A stretch of 64,000 nucleotides of DNA from Bacteroidota bacterium (lineage in GTDB: Bacteria; Bacteroidota; Bacteroidia; Bacteroidales; Prolixibacteraceae). The translations under genes and the position numbers were made by a program. The stretch spans positions 1 through 64,000 of the forward strand of contig JAJRSD010000066.1 of assembly GCA_024278975.1 (NCBI GenBank), read 5' to 3'. Shown in pieces: positions 56,047-64,000 of this stretch; within the stretch, counting starts at the first letter, position 1, and the number at the start of each line of letters is the position of its first letter. The notes beneath the pieces are model-generated. The model did no database searches. It was not told the origin of the DNA and was given only the letters and a program-made list of their open reading frames with translations.

Positions 56047-57441
56047 TTATTTTACAATGGTATTATTATTGATATAAAAAATTACAGGCACAGCCATCGG
56101 AACAGATTCTTTTTTATTTCCGGTTTCCCCGGGAATCCAGTCGGGCATTAGTTTTGCAACTCGCAGCGCTTCGTTATCCAAAATTGCACTAACACCTTTT
56201 TTAATTTTGAAATCTGAGAGTTTCCCATTTTTATCAACAACGAATGATACATAAACCTTACCTTCAATTTGTTGTTTTAATGCCTCTTCTGGGTATTTAA
56301 TATTTCTTGTGAAAAACAGACTCAAAGCACTTTTGCCCCCGGGATATTGTGGCATTTTTTCAGCAATAAAAAATAGCTTGTTCTCCCTCGGGAATGGAAA
56401 TTCCCAAAAAAATGTTTCATAGTCGGTTTGCGTTTTTTTGTAACGTATATTTTCATGTTTTACAGTTAAATCGCCTAACCAAATAACCTTATTTTTATTA
56501 ACCGGAAAAGTTAAATTTATGATAGATTCTTTTGGAGCTCCGTCAAAAAACATTGGCTTAAATGCAGGTAAATTATTTACCCAATCTAATATTATATCAC
56601 GAAGAAGTTCTTTACGGGGAAATTGATAATCATTCAAACTTGCATTCCCGGCAGAGTCTAAATTCAAGATAACATTGCAAATATCTGCACTATTCGATTC
56701 CGAATTAAAATCAAAATTTATCTTATCAATTTCCGACTTTAAATTATTTTGTCCCCCAGCAAAAACAGGTTCATTAATAAGTTGAACGCAATCAATTTTG
56801 TTGCCTGAAATATCGAAACATTTTTCAGAAATCAACTTCCCCGTTTTGTATTTCATTTTTCTTTTTACCTTTTCTCCATCTAAAAAGTAAACAAGCGATT
56901 TACCATCTTTTACACCGTTTAAATAATTTATTTCGTATGTTTCCCGACCGTTTTTATCATAATATATTGTCTTGCCATTTTTGAGTCCTCTATTAAAATT
57001 ACTCTCTTCATTAATTGAACCATTTTTATAAAAGTGCAAAAGTTTTCCCTCCAAAACACGGTTGTAAGTTCCTTTAAAAAACACCTCTCCCGTTTCGTAA
57101 AACCCCGTAAAATCACCAACCTTATATCCATATTCGTAATTCTCCTCGAGTTCACGTTTCCCATTCTCGTACAGCTTATAATATTTACCGTGCGGAAAAA
57201 CATCCCCCTTTTTCCAAAGTTTATTAAAATTATTTGCCGTCACAGGACTAACGGAACTTACCATTTCCCAATACTCCGTTAATTTTCGTGAATTCTTATT
57301 ATAAAACTTTACAATAATTTTGCTCTCATCAGTTGGGTGAGACTCTATTTTTAATAACTTATCGAAGGTTAAAACTTGTGCCGAAATAATTTGAAAAGTA
57401 AAAAGAAATATAATAAACGGGACTAAACATTTAAATTTCAT
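56047..57441 (-). CDS. Exported MORN-repeat protein with TonB-type C-terminal domain
   Basis: A 464-residue protein. Signal peptide (ends ISAQ), then YwqK/MORN-like repeats at about 85-215 (GKYYKLYENGKRELEENYEYG, GKLLHFYKNGSINEE, GKTIYYDKNGRETYE). A middle unassigned region follows. The last ~95 residues form a TonB C-terminal domain (PGGKSALSLFFTRNIKYPEEALKQQIEGKVYVSFVVDKNGKL). Such proteins are common in Bacteroidota, but the partner transporter is unknown. No N-terminal transmembrane anchor as in classical TonB is seen, so a role in energy transduction is uncertain. Confidence 0.75.
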   Translation of the reverse strand: MKFKCLVPFIIFLFTFQIISAQVLTFDKLLKIESHPTDESKIIVKFYNKNSRKLTEYWEMVSSVSPVTANNFNKLWKKGDVFPHGKYYKLYENGKRELEENYEYGYKVGDFTGFYETGEVFFKGTYNRVLEGKLLHFYKNGSINEESNFNRGLKNGKTIYYDKNGRETYEINYLNGVKDGKSLVYFLDGEKVKRKMKYKTGKLISEKCFDISGNKIDCVQLINEPVFAGGQNNLKSEIDKINFDFNSESNSADICNVILNLDSAGNASLNDYQFPRKELLRDIILDWVNNLPAFKPMFFDGAPKESIINLTFPVNKNKVIWLGDLTVKHENIRYKKTQTDYETFFWEFPFPRENKLFFIAEKMPQYPGGKSALSLFFTRNIKYPEEALKQQIEGKVYVSFVVDKNGKLSDFKIKKGVSAILDNEALRVAKLMPDWIPGETGNKKESVPMAVPVIFYINNNTIVK

Positions 57442-57567
57442 TGTATAAGAATATTAATTAAATGGTTACTAACAAACATAAAGTTTTAATTTCTGAATAA
57501 CAATTATTCGACATATTTTATTGAATATAAAAACACTACTTTTAGCTATTCAAAAATTAACCGAAAA

Positions 57568-58617
57568 TTGGATAAACAAGAAATTATACAACTTCTGCAA
57601 AGCAAAGGTGAGGAACGAACTCAACTTCTGAAGAAATCTCGTGAAGTAAAAGAGAAGGTAGTTGGGAATAAAGTCTATTTCCGCGGGCTGATTGAATTCT
57701 CAAATATCTGCTCGAAAGATTGTTTGTATTGCGGAATTAGAAAAAGTAACACAAACGTTATCCGGTACAGTGCAACCGACAACGAGATTTTAGAAGCCTG
57801 CCGGTTTGCGTGGGAAACCCGGTTTGCTTCGGTGGTTTTACAATCGGGAGAAATTTCGTCGCCTGAATTTGTAAAGCGTGTCGATTATTTACTGAAAGAA
57901 ATAAAGCAACTCTCTAATAACGAGTTGGGAATTACACTAAGTTGCGGCGAACAATCGCGCGAAACCTATTTACGCTGGTTCGAAAGCGGGGCACATCGTT
58001 TTCTTTTGCGAATAGAATCGTCGAACCGCGATTTGTACTACAAAATCCATCCTAAAAACAACAATCATTCATTTGAAAAGCGATTGGAAGCACTGCTATT
58101 TTTGAAAGAAACCGGTTATCAGGTTGGAACCGGAGTAATGATTGGATTACCATTTCAAACTTATAAAGACCTTGCCGACGACCTGCTGTTTCTAAAAAAA
58201 CTGGATATTGATATGTGTGGAATGGGACCCTACATTGAACACGAAGATACACCACTTTACGAGTACCGCAATTTGTTAATGTCGAAACAAAAGCGATTTG
58301 ATTTAGCACTGAATATGATTGCAGTTTTACGTTTACTGATGCCCGACATTAATATTGCGGCAGCAACTGCTTTGCAGGCAATAGACCCGGCAGGTCGCGA
58401 AAAAGCACTCGCAGTTGGCGCAAATATTATTATGCCGAATTTAACGCCTGTTGGCTATCGCGAAGAGTACCAGTTGTACGAAGACAAACCCTGCTTGGAT
58501 GAGGACAAAGAGTTGTGCAGAAACTGTTTGGAAGCCCGGATTGAATTGTCGGGCTGCGAAATTGGTTACGATGAATGGGGAGATTCGAAACATTTTATTA
58601 AACGAAATGGGAAGTAG
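57568..58617 (+). CDS. hydE: [FeFe]-hydrogenase H-cluster radical SAM maturase HydE
   Basis: A 349-residue radical SAM enzyme with cluster Cys48, Cys52 and Cys55 (CSKDCLYCGIR). No ATG exists between the in-frame TAA at 57529 and the conserved region, so TTG at 57568 is the likely start (MDKQEIIQLL). HydE processes the HydG-made Fe(CO)2(CN)cysteine synthon during assembly of the 2Fe subcluster. It is divergent from the MORN/TonB gene. The two downstream Cys (ELCRNCLEARIELSGC) match the variable second cluster site of some HydE. Confidence 0.95.
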   Translation: MDKQEIIQLLQSKGEERTQLLKKSREVKEKVVGNKVYFRGLIEFSNICSKDCLYCGIRKSNTNVIRYSATDNEILEACRFAWETRFASVVLQSGEISSPEFVKRVDYLLKEIKQLSNNELGITLSCGEQSRETYLRWFESGAHRFLLRIESSNRDLYYKIHPKNNNHSFEKRLEALLFLKETGYQVGTGVMIGLPFQTYKDLADDLLFLKKLDIDMCGMGPYIEHEDTPLYEYRNLLMSKQKRFDLALNMIAVLRLLMPDINIAAATALQAIDPAGREKALAVGANIIMPNLTPVGYREEYQLYEDKPCLDEDKELCRNCLEARIELSGCEIGYDEWGDSKHFIKRNGK

Positions 58618-58921
58618 TTTTCAGTCGCAGTCGCAGTTTTCAGAAACAATAAAGAATAGTTTTCAGTCAAAATGTACTTCCGTTTCGTTTGTCGAATGTA
58701 ATTCAGTCAAGCATATTTTATTTCGACACTTTCAGGTTTACAAACGCTGAAAGGTCTCTTTATTAAAATACTGACAGTATTTGAAAAATCTATCAGCGAT
58801 ATAAAATATCGAATGAGAAATAATGAATTTAAAAATTTAAAGAAGATGAAAGAAAGTAGCAATTTTCAGTAACAGTTCTCATTATTTATATCTTTGAAGT
58901 AAATATTGAAAAATAAGAATC
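58618..58921. other. Intergenic stretch with CAGTCGCAGT repeats and a hairpin
   Basis: Contains direct CAGTCGCAGT/TTTTCAG units (58621-58660), echoing a similar tract at 55553-55590, and a hairpin CTTTCAG (58729-58735) with CTGAAAG (58747-58753) that may weakly terminate hydE transcription. No gene is supported. Confidence 0.6.
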
Positions 58922-60358
58922 ATGAAATATCTACTATTGTCTTTTGTAGCAACAGCACTTTTATTTAGTGCCTGTACTCAAAAACCGACAACTCCGGAAA
59001 AACCAAACATCCTCTTTATTTTTGCTGACGACCAAACTTATCTTGGAGTACACGCACTTGGGAACAAAGAAGTAATAACACCAAATTTAGATAAGCTGGC
59101 AAATTCGGGTATTACATTTACACATACCTACAACATGGGCGGGTGGAATGGCGCAGTCTGCGTGGCAAGTCGTGCAATGATGAATACCGGGCGTTTTATC
59201 TGGCGTGCAAAAAAATCGGAAAAAAATTATCCGGCAATGAAAGAGAACGGGCAGTTCTGGAGCTTAATAATGGCAAATGCCGGGTACGATACTTATATGA
59301 CAGGGAAATGGCACGTAAAACAAGATGCCAACTCAATTTTCGGAACGGCAAAAGATATTCGTCCCGGAATGCCAAAATCTGTTCCCGAAGCGTATAACCG
59401 GCCACAATCGCCCGGAGATACAACCTGGTTGCCGTGGCATAAAAAATATGGCGGATTCTGGCAGGGTGGAAAACACTGGAGCGAAGTGGTTGGCGACAAT
59501 ACAATTGAATTTCTCGACTCTGCAAAAAATAGCGACAACCCGTTTTTTATGTACATCGCGTTTAATGCGCCACACGACCCGCGCCAGTCGCCAAAAAAAT
59601 ATGTCGATATGTATCCTTTGAAAAATGTGTCGGTACCGGTTTCATTTCTTCCAATGTATCCGTATAAAGACAGCATTGGCTGCGGACCGGGTTTACGCGA
59701 CGAAAAACTTGCCCCGTTCCCACGAACTGAATACTCGATTAAAGTTCATCGCCAGGAGTATTATGCAATTATTACCCACATGGACGACCAGATTGGGCGT
59801 ATTATTGCACACCTGAAAGAGACCGGGCAAGATAAAAACACATACATAATTTTTAGTGCCGACCACGGTTTGTCGGTTGGGCATCATGGTTTAGTGGGTA
59901 AACAAAATATGTTTGACCACAGTATGCGAGTGCCACTTATTATTGTTGGCCCCGATATTCCTGAAAATCAAAAACGCGATATGCAGGTTTATTTACAGGA
60001 TGTTATGGCAACTTCGCTCGATTTGGCCGGAATAGAAAAGCCCGAATATGTTGAGTTTAATAGTTTGATTCCACTTGTAAATAAGGAAATCTCAGACAGT
60101 CCGTATTCTGAAATTTACGGTGCTTATATAAAATTTCAGCGAATGGTACGCACCGATAAATTTAAATTAATTGTATATCCGAAAGCAAAAAAAATACTCC
60201 TGTTCGATATGATTAACGACCCGGAAGAGATGAATGATTTAGCCGACAATTCGGAATATACCGAAGTTAAACAAGAACTTATTGACCGATTGAAAGGAGA
60301 ACAAAAAATGATGGAAGACCCGCTGGATTTGCATCCGTTTTTTCCTGAGTTGTTTTAA
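58922..60358 (+). CDS. Sulfatase (family S1), lipoprotein, CxAxR-type
   Basis: A 478-residue sulfatase. The lipobox (LLFSAC, C18) precedes NILFIFADDQTY (29-40). The modification site is CVASR with Cys80 (GAVCVASRAMMNTGR), the Ala variant of the C-x-P/A-x-R rule. IIFSADHGLSVGHHG gives metal ligands as in choline-sulfatase/iduronate-sulfatase-like groups. It is monocistronic, far from SusCD. Whether it serves the same glycan is unknown. Confidence 0.9.
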   Translation: MKYLLLSFVATALLFSACTQKPTTPEKPNILFIFADDQTYLGVHALGNKEVITPNLDKLANSGITFTHTYNMGGWNGAVCVASRAMMNTGRFIWRAKKSEKNYPAMKENGQFWSLIMANAGYDTYMTGKWHVKQDANSIFGTAKDIRPGMPKSVPEAYNRPQSPGDTTWLPWHKKYGGFWQGGKHWSEVVGDNTIEFLDSAKNSDNPFFMYIAFNAPHDPRQSPKKYVDMYPLKNVSVPVSFLPMYPYKDSIGCGPGLRDEKLAPFPRTEYSIKVHRQEYYAIITHMDDQIGRIIAHLKETGQDKNTYIIFSADHGLSVGHHGLVGKQNMFDHSMRVPLIIVGPDIPENQKRDMQVYLQDVMATSLDLAGIEKPEYVEFNSLIPLVNKEISDSPYSEIYGAYIKFQRMVRTDKFKLIVYPKAKKILLFDMINDPEEMNDLADNSEYTEVKQELIDRLKGEQKMMEDPLDLHPFFPELF

Positions 60359-60425
60359 CTCATATAAATTTTAGATTCTGTTTTCTCTCATTTACATCTC
60401 TCTTATATTAAAGCCACATCGCAAA

Positions 60426-60540
60426 TCACTTCGAGAAGTGCCTGCCATTGTGGTTATTAATTTTTTGCATTGCAGATTCGAGGTCTCCCCTTTTCTCAAT
60501 ACGAATTCCAAGTGCGCCACTATGTGCTTGATTATTAATT
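60426..60540 (-). pseudogene. Short remnant resembling the C-terminus of a TPP-dependent enzyme
   Basis: A minus-strand frame between stops reads HSGALGIRIEKRGDLESAMQ, close to the GxRVExPxELxxAL segment near the end of acetolactate synthase/pyruvate oxidase-type proteins. Nothing else of such a gene is visible, so it would be a relic. Judged by eye, weak. Confidence 0.25.
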
Positions 60541-60669
60541 ATTTAAACTAATAAAATATTTTTCGGAGTGAACTCAGTATTTCTCTGTAAAACATTTTTT
60601 TAGTTGTTGTAAAGTAAGAGTTAAAAGTACATAAAATTGTATAAAAGTAAGGGTAATAATTTTTATTTT

Positions 60670-60807
60670 ATGCCGAAAAGTAAAGGTTGTGTTATTGCGA
60701 AATATAATAAAATGAGGGTAAATACTCGCCAGACATATAACAGAATGGTCGATATTTTGATTTTAGAACAAATCTACCCCGGAAATTTCAGTTGGTTCAA
60801 TAAGTGA
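60670..60807 (+). CDS. Possible small protein (45 aa)
   Basis: An ATG frame of 45 residues (MPKSKGCVIAKYNKMRVNTR...) in the 730-base gap before cysK. It is basic, with no known motif, no clear promoter and no ribosome binding site. Could be chance. Confidence 0.25.
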   Translation: MPKSKGCVIAKYNKMRVNTRQTYNRMVDILILEQIYPGNFSWFNK

Positions 60808-60931
60808 ATTAATAATAAGTTGTAAAGTCAAAACACTTCAAAACGTGAATCTCGGTTAACATTAAATAATTAGCACTATTCTATCTATTACTTATTTAGA
60901 ATTAATAAATTTAACATATATTGCATCCGAT

Positions 60932-61006
60932 ATGAAAAACACCGATTTAAATATTAAGAATTGTTGTAGTCTTCTAAAAAATGAGGAGGGTGTTTTGCGT
61001 ATATAA
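60932..61006 (+). CDS. Candidate Cys-Cys leader peptide of cysK (24 aa)
   Basis: ATG at 60932 opens 24 codons (MKNTDLNIKNCCSLLKNEEG...) ending in TAA at 61006. Codons 11 and 12 are both Cys (TGT TGT). A strong terminator follows at 61038-61068, directly ahead of the cysteine synthase gene. This is the layout of ribosome-mediated attenuation. AGGAGGG in the leader (60984-60990) can pair with CCTTTCT of the terminator's left arm, giving a possible alternative structure. Translation of the frame is not shown. Confidence 0.4.
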   Translation: MKNTDLNIKNCCSLLKNEEGVLRI

Positions 61007-61037
61007 ATTGAAACTATTATTTAATTATAACCAAAAG

Positions 61038-61068
61038 CCTTTCTGAAAAATCAGAGAGGTTTTTTTTT
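61038..61068 (+). terminator. Intrinsic terminator/attenuator immediately upstream of cysK
   Basis: CCTTTCTGA (61038-61046) pairs with TCAGAGAGG (61051-61059), one G-U, around AAAA, followed by nine T residues. It lies only 25 bases before the cysK start on the same strand and has no recognised gene to end, so it is likely an attenuator in the cysK leader. Confidence 0.75.
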
Positions 61069-61093
61069 AACCGATTTTTAAAGCAAAATTATC

Positions 61094-62005
61094 ATGAGAG
61101 CAAAAAACATTTTGGAAATCATTGGAAACACACCCCATGTACGTATAAACAGATTGTACCCAAAAGATTATGAAGTTTGGGTGAAAGTTGAAAGAACTAA
61201 TCCGGGAGGAAGTATTAAAGACCGTATCGCACTTTCGATGGTGGAAGATGCCGAGGCAAAAGGAATTTTAAAAAAGGGCACCGTAATTATCGAACCAACC
61301 TCTGGAAATACCGGAATTGGACTGGCTTTGGTTGCGGCAGTAAAAGGATATCGTTTAATTCTTACAATGCCCGAATCTATGACAATTGAACGTAGAAAGG
61401 TTTTGCAAGCACTGGGCGCAGAATTGGTTCTTACTCCAAAAGAGAAAGGAATGAATGGTTCTATTTTGAAAGCAGAAGAATTGGCATCTCAAATCTCTGA
61501 TTCATGGATTCCTTTGCAATTCGATAATCCTGCAAATGTTGATGTCCATCGGAAAATTACTGCACAGGAAATTATTAAAGATTTTCCTGAAGGGTTAGAT
61601 TATCTGATTACAGGAGTTGGAACAGGCGGACATATTACAGGTGTTGCCGAAGTTCTAAAGCAGAAATTTTCTGGTTTAAAAGTATTTGCTGTTGAACCCG
61701 ATGGAAGTCCGGTAATTGGTGGTGGTCAGCCCGGACCACATGCAATTCAGGGAATTGGAGCAGGTTTTATTCCTAAAAATTTAAATACTGATTTGTTGGA
61801 CGGAACTATTCAGGTTAGTAAAGAGGAGGCTTTTGAATACACGCAAAAAGCTGCAAAAAAGGAAGGTCTGTTTGTCGGAATATCTTCAGGTGCATCGCTT
61901 GCAGCAGTTGCTAAAAAAGTAAAAGAGTTGCCGGCAGGTTCGCGTATATTAACTTTTGCATACGATTTGGGAGAACGGTACCTTTCTGTTGAAGGTTTGT
62001 TTTAG
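61094..62005 (+). CDS. cysK: Cysteine synthase (O-acetylserine sulfhydrylase)
   Basis: A 303-residue PLP enzyme. Lys42 in NPGGSIKDR binds PLP, TSGNTG (69-74) is the substrate loop and [10 protein letters not shown] the phosphate loop. It forms cysteine from O-acetylserine and sulfide, the main entry of sulfide into biomass. Length is normal, and family A/B isoforms cannot be split here. The leader contains a candidate Cys leader peptide and terminator. A 39-codon frame and strong terminator follow. Confidence 0.94.
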   Translation: MRAKNILEIIGNTPHVRINRLYPKDYEVWVKVERTNPGGSIKDRIALSMVEDAEAKGILKKGTVIIEPTSGNTGIGLALVAAVKGYRLILTMPESMTIERRKVLQALGAELVLTPKEKGMNGSILKAEELASQISDSWIPLQFDNPANVDVHRKITAQEIIKDFPEGLDYLITGVGTGGHITGVAEVLKQKFSGLKVFAVEPDGSPVIGGGQPGPHAIQGIGAGFIPKNLNTDLLDGTIQVSKEEAFEYTQKAAKKEGLFVGISSGASLAAVAKKVKELPAGSRILTFAYDLGERYLSVEGLF

Positions 62006-62194
62006 AGCATTTATTTTCAGTATGAATCTCACTCAGAAAGAATCTTCGTTTCAATCAAAAAAAAATGGTATAATCTTTGTTACGTTTCACGAAATATTTC
62101 TCCAATAAAATCGTTTATAATTTGTTGGAGATTTTAGCTAAACAAGATATAATTTCAGAATATAATGAGCAAGAATAGTAATAGGGGAAACTTG

Positions 62195-62314
62195 ATGATA
62201 AAGATAAAAAGAACTGTCTGGGTAGTTAAGGTGGGAATTTATTCTTCTGGTTTTATTAACGAACATCATAAGTCAGAATCAAAACCCTGGAAAATTAAGG
62301 TTGTTTTAAACTAA
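62195..62314 (+). CDS. Possible small protein after cysK (39 aa)
   Basis: An ATG frame of 39 residues (MIKIKRTVWVVKVGIYSSGF...) ends directly before the 62317 terminator. It is basic, with no motif. The rest of 62006-62194 shows no gene. Could be chance. Confidence 0.25.
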   Translation: MIKIKRTVWVVKVGIYSSGFINEHHKSESKPWKIKVVLN

Positions 62315-62316
62315 AA

Positions 62317-62350
62317 AAAAGCTCTGGTTTCTAAATTAACCAGAGCTTTT
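62317..62350. terminator. Bidirectional intrinsic terminator
   Basis: AAAAGCTCTGGTT and AACCAGAGCTTTT form a 13-bp perfect stem around an 8-base loop, with A- and T-tracts on both sides. It ends the cysK transcript and could serve carB from the other side. Confidence 0.92.
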
Positions 62351-62356
62351 TTTTTA

Positions 62357-62405
62357 CTCCTCCCCTTGGGGGAGGTTGGGAGGGGTTGGGGGAGGTTGGG
62401 AGGGG
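62357..62405. repeat. G-rich tandem repeat with quadruplex potential
   Basis: CTCCTCCCC then TTGGGGGAGGTTGGGAGGGG twice in tandem (20-bp unit). The first half pairs with the C-rich start as a hairpin. The plus strand has more than four G3+ runs. Similar CCCCTTGGGGAGG hairpins are common extragenic elements of Bacteroidota. Confidence 0.8.
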
Positions 62406-62418
62406 CTTCTTTCTATTT

Positions 62419-62584
62419 AGTCTCTGCAAGAAAACTGTCGAATTTTATGAAATGAATTATTTTGGATGAGATTTTTACTTTTTGGAAAAGAAGTGATGCC
62501 TGAGCATCAGTGAATTGAGAAAAATAAAAATATCGCCATCCCGATATATCGGGACTAATTTTGTAGAGTTTTCTTGCAGAGACT
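62419..62584. mobile_element. 166-bp MITE-like element with perfect 18-bp terminal inverted repeats
   Basis: AGTCTCTGCAAGAAAACT (62419-62436) and AGTTTTCTTGCAGAGACT (62567-62584) are exact inverted repeats. Flanks carry ATTT on both sides (possible 4-bp duplication; a TA duplication with a shorter repeat is an alternative). Inside are a GATGC/GCATC hairpin and the palindrome CCCGATATATCGGG (62540-62553). No transposase is encoded, so it would be mobilised in trans. Its right end supplies two of the three bases of the carB stop codon. Confidence 0.7.
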
Positions 62585-64000
62585 ATTTATATTCGTCCCA
62601 GCTTTTTATCGTTATATCTTCAATACTATACTTGCAAATTCCATAAATAAATGCACTGGAAACCCTCGCATTTGTAATTAACGGAATATTATAATCAATT
62701 GCATTTCTGCGTATATTATATCCATTTTTCAGCTCACGCGAAGTAAGGTTTTTCGGAATATTAATTACCAAATCGATTTTTTTATCCTTTATAAAATCGA
62801 TTGTATTTGGAGCTTGTTCTTCATCAGGCCAATGAAGCAGCGTATTTTTCACGCCATTATCTCTGAAAAACTTGTGTGTGCCCGCTGTAGCAAAAATATT
62901 AAATCCTTTTTCTCGCAACATTCGTGCGCTGTTTAGTAGCTCTATTTTACCGCGCGAAGGACCGGATGAAATTAATATGTTTTTCTTTGGGAAATTGTAA
63001 CCCACCGAAAGCATTGCCTTTAAAATTGCCTCATAATAATTTTCTCCAATACAACCAACTTCTCCGGTTGACGACATGTCAACTCCCAAAACAGGGTCGG
63101 TATTTAGTAGCCGTGCAAACGAGAATTGTGGTGCTTTAACACCAACATAATCCAGCTCGAAAAACGATTTGTCGGGTTTCGGAACGTCAATTCCCAACAT
63201 CACTTTTGTGGCTATTTCAATAAGGTTTAGTTTCATGACCTTCGAAACAAAAGGGAAACTTCGCGATGCACGCAGGTTACATTCAATAACTTTTATATCG
63301 TTGTCTTTTGCCAAAAATTGCATATTAAACGGACCCGTAATTTCCAGTCCTTTTGCAATTTGGCGGGCAATTTTTTTCACCCTGCGAATTGTTTCAACAT
63401 ATAATTTTTGAGGTGGGAAAACAATTGTTGCATCGCCCGAATGAACTCCGGCAAACTCAACATGTTCCGAAATTGCGTAGGCAATCATCTCGCCGTTATT
63501 GGCAACTGCATCAACTTCAATCTCTTTGGCAAGCTCAATAAATTCGGTAACTACAACCGGATGTTCTTTGGAAACATTTGCTGCCATTTCCAGAAAATTT
63601 TCCAGTTGGTCGGGGTTCGAAACCACATTCATTGCAGCACCCGACAAAACATACGAAGGGCGAATTAACAGAGGATAACCAACAATATCAACAAATTTAT
63701 AAATCTCTTCAAATGTTGAAAGTTTTGCCCAGCGCGGTTGGTCGATTTCTAAATCATCTAAAAGAGACGAGAATTTTTCGCGGTCTTCGGCGTTATCAAT
63801 TTTTACTGCGGTGGTTCCGAGTATCGGAACTTTTTGTCCGTCTAATTTCATTGCCAGGTTATTCGGAATTTGTCCGCCCACCGAAACAATAACTCCGTGC
63901 GGATTTTCCAAATCTACAATATCCATAACACGTTCAAACGTCAACTCATCGAAATAAAGCCGGTCGCATGTATCGTAATCTGTACTAACAGTTTCCGGAT
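62583..64000 (-). CDS. carB: Carbamoyl-phosphate synthase large subunit, C-terminal part (5' end beyond window)
   Basis: The frame is open from the right window edge (PETVSTDYDTCDRLYF...) to TAG at 62585-62583; about 472 codons are seen. It covers the end of the linker domain, the second ATP-grasp domain (GVIVSVGGQIPNNLA, ...VIECNLRASRSFPF) and the C-terminal methylglyoxal-synthase-like allosteric domain (ISSGPSRGK, FATAGTHKFF). CarB makes carbamoyl phosphate for pyrimidine and arginine synthesis with the CarA glutaminase. The natural-looking C-terminus KSWDEYK ends exactly at the right end of a small inverted-repeat element. Confidence 0.95.
   Translation of the reverse strand, partial: PETVSTDYDTCDRLYFDELTFERVMDIVDLENPHGVIVSVGGQIPNNLAMKLDGQKVPILGTTAVKIDNAEDREKFSSLLDDLEIDQPRWAKLSTFEEIYKFVDIVGYPLLIRPSYVLSGAAMNVVSNPDQLENFLEMAANVSKEHPVVVTEFIELAKEIEVDAVANNGEMIAYAISEHVEFAGVHSGDATIVFPPQKLYVETIRRVKKIARQIAKGLEITGPFNMQFLAKDNDIKVIECNLRASRSFPFVSKVMKLNLIEIATKVMLGIDVPKPDKSFFELDYVGVKAPQFSFARLLNTDPVLGVDMSSTGEVGCIGENYYEAILKAMLSVGYNFPKKNILISSGPSRGKIELLNSARMLREKGFNIFATAGTHKFFRDNGVKNTLLHWPDEEQAPNTIDFIKDKKIDLVINIPKNLTSRELKNGYNIRRNAIDYNIPLITNARVSSAFIYGICKYSIEDITIKSWDEYK

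Noticed and set aside
60359..61093. tRNA or structured RNA gene in the large gap before cysK
   Set aside because: No cloverleaf with a T-loop GTTC motif and no known riboswitch core was recognised on either strand; only the short frames and terminator listed are supportable.

Overview
The window reads as an AT-rich chromosome segment of a Bacteroidota (class Bacteroidia), probably an anaerobic or microaerophilic polysaccharide degrader. The support is a SusC/SusD pair, a hybrid two-component regulator, a type IX secretion C-terminal domain, many lipoprotein sulfatases, and promoters of the TTTG / TAnnTTTG type instead of -35/-10. No rRNA, tRNA or CRISPR array was recognised.

Layout. 1-2.7 kb: a BlaI/BlaR-type regulatory pair; the M56 sensor carries ExbD-like modules and a tail of near-identical 99-bp WG repeats. 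2.8-3.5 kb: an MNT/HEPN toxin-antitoxin pair whose toxin has a nonsense codon. 3.6-33.7 kb: a sulfated-glycan utilisation locus with a thioredoxin-like lipoprotein, two giant BNR/sortilin-type propellers, three sulfatases, a GH109-like enzyme, SusD, SusC, the hybrid regulator, a DASS transporter and a GH3 glycosidase. 33.8-38.7 kb: a small nuclease, the fossil of a GHKL ATPase gene and a three-gene polysulfide/thiosulfate-type molybdoenzyme operon (PsrABC-like). 38.9-48.5 kb: metabolic genes, including a kinase-aminotransferase fusion, nicotinate phosphoribosyltransferase and a D-threonine aldolase-like protein, plus a frameshifted SGNH hydrolase, another sulfatase and small hypothetical genes. 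48.6-58.6 kb: the [FeFe]-hydrogenase maturation set HydF, HydG, HydE and a TM1266-like protein with aspartate ammonia-lyase, interrupted by a two-component system flanked by two small Cys/Lys-rich proteins. 58.9-64 kb: a fifth sulfatase, cysteine synthase behind a possible attenuator, a small inverted-repeat element, and the 3' part of carB.

How the genes work together. SusCD would import sulfated oligosaccharides. Lipoprotein sulfatases remove sulfate, GH109-like and GH3 enzymes remove sugars, and the hybrid regulator divergent from susC would sense the product. A terminator after susD separates the highly expressed transporter pair from the enzymes. The PsrABC-like enzyme and the HydEFG set indicate anaerobic sulfur respiration and hydrogen metabolism; the hydrogenase itself lies outside the window.

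The least-explained structures are: the divergent promoter between the two-component system and its Cys-rich neighbour, with three direct repeats spaced exactly 11 bp; a 24-codon reading frame with tandem Cys codons followed by a terminator just ahead of cysK; the 99-bp repeat tail of the M56 sensor; and the kinase-phospholyase fusion. Three otherwise intact genes (a sulfatase, the SGNH hydrolase and a response regulator) each lack exactly one base, consistent with short homopolymer contractions, so sequencing error should be excluded before calling them pseudogenes.
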